The notes below the pieces were generated by a model. That model was not told where the DNA came from and ran no database searches. It saw nothing but the letters and a program-made list of their open reading frames with translations. Source: Prochloraceae cyanobacterium PL24a_bin.78 (GTDB lineage: Bacteria > Cyanobacteriota > Cyanobacteriia > Cyanobacteriales > JANQIW01). From it: a stretch of 37,464 nt of DNA. Shown piece by piece: positions 34,558-37,464 of this stretch. The DNA lies in NCBI GenBank assembly GCA_028281945.1, contig JANQIW010000016.1, positions 1-37,464 on the forward strand, given 5' to 3'. Each line of letters starts with the position of its first letter. Position 1 is the first letter of the stretch. The position numbers and the translations under genes are program-made.

Positions 34558-35288
34558 GTTCTTGAAATATTAGCGATTTTTAATTCTTCATCTAACATCT
34601 TCTGATAAATTTCCGGTAAATAAGGAGTCATATAATTTGATTCAATGCCATAACCCAAACTTGTCCAAGTATCAGATAAAAGCTCAAAGACCTTTTTAAC
34701 TTCACCTTCATACAATGATTGACGAATATCTACACCCCAAGCAGAAGAATCACTCAACCAACCATAAACCACAGCATCTTGATATTGTGGTTCAAAGCTA
34801 TAACTAGTTTCCTTGTTAGAAGATTTAACAGATAAAGGATGATAATATTTAGCCTTTTCATTCCAAGTAATATTAAGAAACTGATATCTTCCTGCTGCTG
34901 TAGAACACTGTTGACTATGATTTTGACTAACTCTCCAACCAACTGGAGTACATTTATCTGGATGTTGACTTAAATCAGAAATATATTCACCACCATAAAT
35001 AACATTATAAGGATGTTTTACATTAGCCTCGCTAGCCGTAATAGTTCGCATTAAGGCTCTAATATAAGGATCACCTCCTTGCATTACCAAAGGTTGTACT
35101 TTAAAATTAGGACGAAGCATTAAAAGCACTCGCATTTTAGGATTTTCTATCTTCAGGTTAAATGGTAAGAGGATTAACCCTGATATTAACCCCAATATTG
35201 CAAAGCTTTTAAATGTCCGCTTCCAGAACTTATTTTTTTTAAGATCATTACGTCTAGAATGATAATGATATTGTGATGGTAATACCAA
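34554..35288 (-). CDS. Lambda-lysozyme-like muramidase (GH104 type), membrane-anchored
   Basis: A 244-aa protein. A basic N-terminus and one hydrophobic helix (about 28-45; SFAILGLISGLILLPFNL) are followed by a lysozyme-like domain (about 75-230). YIRALMRTITASEANVKHP has the likely catalytic Glu87, YNVIYGGEYISDLSQHP and STAAGRYQFLNITW match the phage lambda R endolysin core (D-V-I-x-G-G, S-T-x-A-G-R-Y-Q). It probably cleaves glycan strands of peptidoglycan from the periplasmic side. The start is TTG at 35288, supported by AGAGGA about 7 nt upstream, as no ATG lies before the membrane helix. Coupled to the PH-like gene by a 4-bp overlap. Confidence 0.85.
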   Translation of the reverse strand: MVLPSQYHYHSRRNDLKKNKFWKRTFKSFAILGLISGLILLPFNLKIENPKMRVLLMLRPNFKVQPLVMQGGDPYIRALMRTITASEANVKHPYNVIYGGEYISDLSQHPDKCTPVGWRVSQNHSQQCSTAAGRYQFLNITWNEKAKYYHPLSVKSSNKETSYSFEPQYQDAVVYGWLSDSSAWGVDIRQSLYEGEVKKVFELLSDTWTSLGYGIESNYMTPYLPEIYQKMLDEELKIANISRT

Positions 35289-35338
35289 AACTTTAATCCT
35301 CTTAACTATTTAACTAAAAAATTTATTCCCTTTATAAT

Positions 35339-35998
35339 TTAGACGATATTAGCAAATAATTGTTCCCAGTTTTTAATTTGAGCATCTGGTTTAGCAACTA
35401 TTTCAATAATTTTATTATTTGCCTCTGGCTTAAACAAAGCTTCTACACAAACTTGTGCCACTTTAGTGCGCGGAATACTTCCTTCAAAGAGAGTATCTGC
35501 TGATTCCATGATAATTTGATCAGTGTTATCTTCATTTTTTAAGCCACCAGGTCTTACAATAGTATACTTTAAGCCACTTTTAGCAATATATTCTTCTGCT
35601 TGCTTTTTCCAATACAAAACTAACCAAAATAAATTCAAAGGGTGGAAAAATCGAGATACACATAAAGAAGAAACTAAAACAAAATGCTCTATTCCCTTTT
35701 CTTTAGCCACATCTACCAAATTTTTAGTGCCTTGATAATCTACTTGAAATGGCCCTGTAAAATCAAAACTAGGAGTTGCACCAGTGGCACATATTAAGAT
35801 AGTAGCATCCCCTATCCCTTCTTTGATAGTAGAGGGTTTGAGTACATCTCCTACACATATTTCTGTTTCAACTGGTAAGATTTCTTTACCTTTTTCTAAG
35901 TTTCTCACCATTGAAGTAACAGGAATATTTCTATTGACTAACTCTTGAACTATTCTTCTTCCTGTTTCTCCTGTCGCTCCGGCTACAAATGCTTTCAT
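35339..35998 (-). CDS. NAD(P)-binding SDR-family protein (Ycf39/NmrA-like)
   Basis: A 219-aa atypical short-chain dehydrogenase. The Rossmann motif is GATGETGRRI at the N-terminus, with TSMVRN for the adenine-ribose phosphate (the Arg favours NADP). LICATG and VLVSSLCV are the usual core strands, and YTIVRPGGLKNED is the family C-terminal strand. The classical YxxxK catalytic pair is not evident (KKQAEEYIAKSG instead), as in the NmrA-like and Ycf39 groups that act in photosystem assembly or redox sensing. ATG at 35998 is preferred over TTG at 36004 because AAGGA stands 8 nt before it. It seems to be transcribed alone. Confidence 0.85.
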   Translation of the reverse strand: MKAFVAGATGETGRRIVQELVNRNIPVTSMVRNLEKGKEILPVETEICVGDVLKPSTIKEGIGDATILICATGATPSFDFTGPFQVDYQGTKNLVDVAKEKGIEHFVLVSSLCVSRFFHPLNLFWLVLYWKKQAEEYIAKSGLKYTIVRPGGLKNEDNTDQIIMESADTLFEGSIPRTKVAQVCVEALFKPEANNKIIEIVAKPDAQIKNWEQLFANIV

Positions 35999-36565
35999 AT
36001 CCAAAATCCTTAAATCAAAATTAGTAAATTCACCAATTAATTATCTCTAAGCTTATCAAATATATGGGGAAAATACTCTCCTCAAATTTGTCCAAAAAAA
36101 ATAAATTAAAATTACTAAGTCATGAATCACCTACTAACAAATAAACAAAACTTTTTTCAATTATATTTTTGGTCTATTATGCTAAAATCTTATTGTAGCT
36201 TGAAAGGATCTTCATTCTGCTTGTATATAAAACACAACTAGAAAAAAACAAAAATCAATATGAAAATCTAGATTTTACTATCATCATACAAGAGTTTGTG
36301 GGTTATATTATTATACAAGCAAGTATAGATGGAGAGGTTAAAAGTGAAAATGATGTCTATTACAAGAATTTTTCATATACAAGGACAGATATGATCCAAG
36401 TCGAGAGGTTGAAGTATTACTTGAGCTGTTTAATTATAAACACTCACTTACTCTTCTAACTTACTATTCTAAGGAAAAAATGAGGCATCAATACTCCCAC
36501 CTTATCAAACATAGAGTCTCTTAAAGTAATTGTAGAGAATTTTATTTATTTAAAAGATATTAACA
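35999..36565. other. Spacer of about 560 bp before the DUF1997 gene
   Basis: No supported gene. A plus-strand frame without ATG at its head stays open from 36199 to the TAA at 36457-36459 (86 codons, with SIDGEVKSENDVYYKNF). It may be a gene remnant or chance. The rest is AT-rich leader and promoter DNA for the SDR and DUF1997 genes. Confidence 0.4.
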
Positions 36566-37315
36566 ATGCAATCACAATCTTCTGACGAAAATCAATTTCC
36601 TAACTCCTATGGGGAAACTCCAGCCAATGGTATGACTCCAGATGAAATGCAAGGTACAACATCAATAGCACATGATCGAGAACCATTTGAATTTCGCACC
36701 GATTTCAAAGGTTTTATGGAAATGTATAGCGATCTTCAAACTGTGGATCAATATCTCCAACAACATGAAAAATGGTTTGTTAATTGTGCTAAACCTATGA
36801 AAGCTGAACCTTTAGAGAATGACGGATATACTCTTACCATTGGGCCTTTTGGTTCTTTTGGCTATAAATTAGAACCTAAATTTAGTGTCGTTTTTGAATC
36901 ACCTCAAGATGGTAACTATATAATGTATAATATTCCAGTTCCTAATTATACTCCTCCTGGATATGAGATTAATTATCAATCTTCTATGAGTTTAGAGGAA
37001 ATTCCTAAAGAAGAAGCAGCTGATGGCATGACAAATGTCTATAAAAAGAAAAAAATTAAGGAATTACCATCATCTATTACTAGGATTAATTGGGAATTAC
37101 ATTTAGTCGCTAAGGTAAAATTTCCAGGCTTTATTTATAAATTAAAACAATCTTTAATTCAAACCACAGGCGATCGTCTTTTATCTCAAATCATCCGCCA
37201 AATTTCACCTAAATTAAGTTATAAAGTGCAAGAAAATTTTCATTCTCAGATGGATTTGCCTATCCCTTCAAAGAAAAGTAGAACTTGTGACAAAATTTCT
37301 GCTTCAGAACTTTAA
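36566..37315 (+). CDS. DUF1997 family protein
   Basis: A 249-aa protein of a family found in cyanobacteria and plastids. A polar N-terminus of about 38 residues leads to the DUF1997 core: FRTDFKGFMEMYSDLQTVDQ, YLQQHEKWFVNCAKPMKAEP, LTIGPFGSFGYKLEPKFSVV, NIPVPNYTPPGYEINYQSS and ITRINWELHLVAKVKFPGFI. The alternating strands and long C-terminal helix suggest an SRPBCC-like lipid- or pigment-binding fold. No signal peptide or membrane helix. Biochemical role unknown to me. It starts at ATG 36566 and is the last gene in the window. Confidence 0.85.
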   Translation: MQSQSSDENQFPNSYGETPANGMTPDEMQGTTSIAHDREPFEFRTDFKGFMEMYSDLQTVDQYLQQHEKWFVNCAKPMKAEPLENDGYTLTIGPFGSFGYKLEPKFSVVFESPQDGNYIMYNIPVPNYTPPGYEINYQSSMSLEEIPKEEAADGMTNVYKKKKIKELPSSITRINWELHLVAKVKFPGFIYKLKQSLIQTTGDRLLSQIIRQISPKLSYKVQENFHSQMDLPIPSKKSRTCDKISASEL

Positions 37316-37384
37316 TAAACACTAATTAATAGGTAAAATTAAATACATAAAAAATAATAAATCATAATTTATAACACATTCTTT

Positions 37385-37413
37385 TTTGAGTTAAGAAAAA
37401 TCAACTCAAATTT
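37385..37413 (+). terminator. Weak terminator-like hairpin after the DUF1997 gene
   Basis: TTTGAGTT (37385-37392) pairs with AACTCAAA (37403-37410) around a 10-nt loop, followed by TTTAATAA. It lies 70 bp past the stop. The U-run is short. Confidence 0.45.
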
Positions 37414-37464
37414 AATAACCTAAAAGTAGAGGTAGTGTTTAAGACAAAATAAAGAAATTAATAA

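Noticed and set aside
34554..35288. Prophage remnant signalled by the lambda-lysozyme-like gene
   Set aside because: No integrase, structural, holin or attachment-site signals lie nearby, and the protein has a membrane anchor and a coupled non-phage partner.

Overview
The window is chromosomal DNA from an AT-rich cyanobacterium. Diagnostic genes are psaM (photosystem I), a high-light-inducible (Hli) protein behind an HLR1-type site, a group 1 sigma factor of cyanobacterial type, a COP23-domain protein, a CYP110-like P450, an SpkB-like kinase with pentapeptide repeats, and several proteins known only from cyanobacteria. The strong AT bias, intergenic minisatellites and scarce GCGATCGC (HIP1) sites suggest a unicellular Geminocystis/Cyanobacterium-like lineage. 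That placement is an inference from gene content.

Layout. 1-6.2 kb: end of a MEKHL-domain gene, hli, then on the minus strand sigA, a polysaccharide deacetylase, a four-helix membrane protein and a B12-type radical SAM protein. 6.7-9.5 kb: a YciI-like protein and pheT (minus). 9.5-10.4 kb: a spacer with short tandem repeats. 10.4-16.5 kb: SpkB-like kinase, miaB, ddl and ndk (plus), with a membrane-anchored hypothetical protein on the minus strand. 16.6-18.8 kb: a TerC-family protein (minus), psaM and two small cyanobacterial proteins. 19-24 kb: an accessory-looking proteolysis/STAND region with an SDH-type Clp-fold serine proteinase (plus) facing a minus-strand pair of intracellular subtilase plus NACHT NTPase. 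24.5-28 kb: a YqiA-like esterase, a hypothetical protein and a P450. 28-30.1 kb: an ECF sigma / anti-sigma / two Spy-like periplasmic proteins operon preceded by an ECF-type promoter. 30.3-32.2 kb: an HNH protein, a YkvA/DUF1232 protein coupled to a small membrane protein, and tRNA-Leu(GAG). 32.5-37.3 kb: a membrane-anchored trypsin-like protease next to a COP23 protein, a lambda-lysozyme-like muramidase coupled to a PH-like protein, an NAD(P)-binding SDR, and a DUF1997 protein.

Most genes are single housekeeping units. The units that clearly work together are: the subtilase-NACHT pair (9-nt spacing), the best candidate for an unusual system, because the NACHT protein begins with a segment resembling a subtilase propeptide/inhibitor and ends in a hexanucleotide-encoded Ala-Xaa repeat; the ECF sigma operon, an envelope-stress or metal-sensing circuit; the muramidase/PH pair; and the DUF1232/small membrane pair. 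Start codons were adjusted for ddl (14844), ndk (16056, TTG) and the SDR (35998) from ribosome-binding sites and family length.
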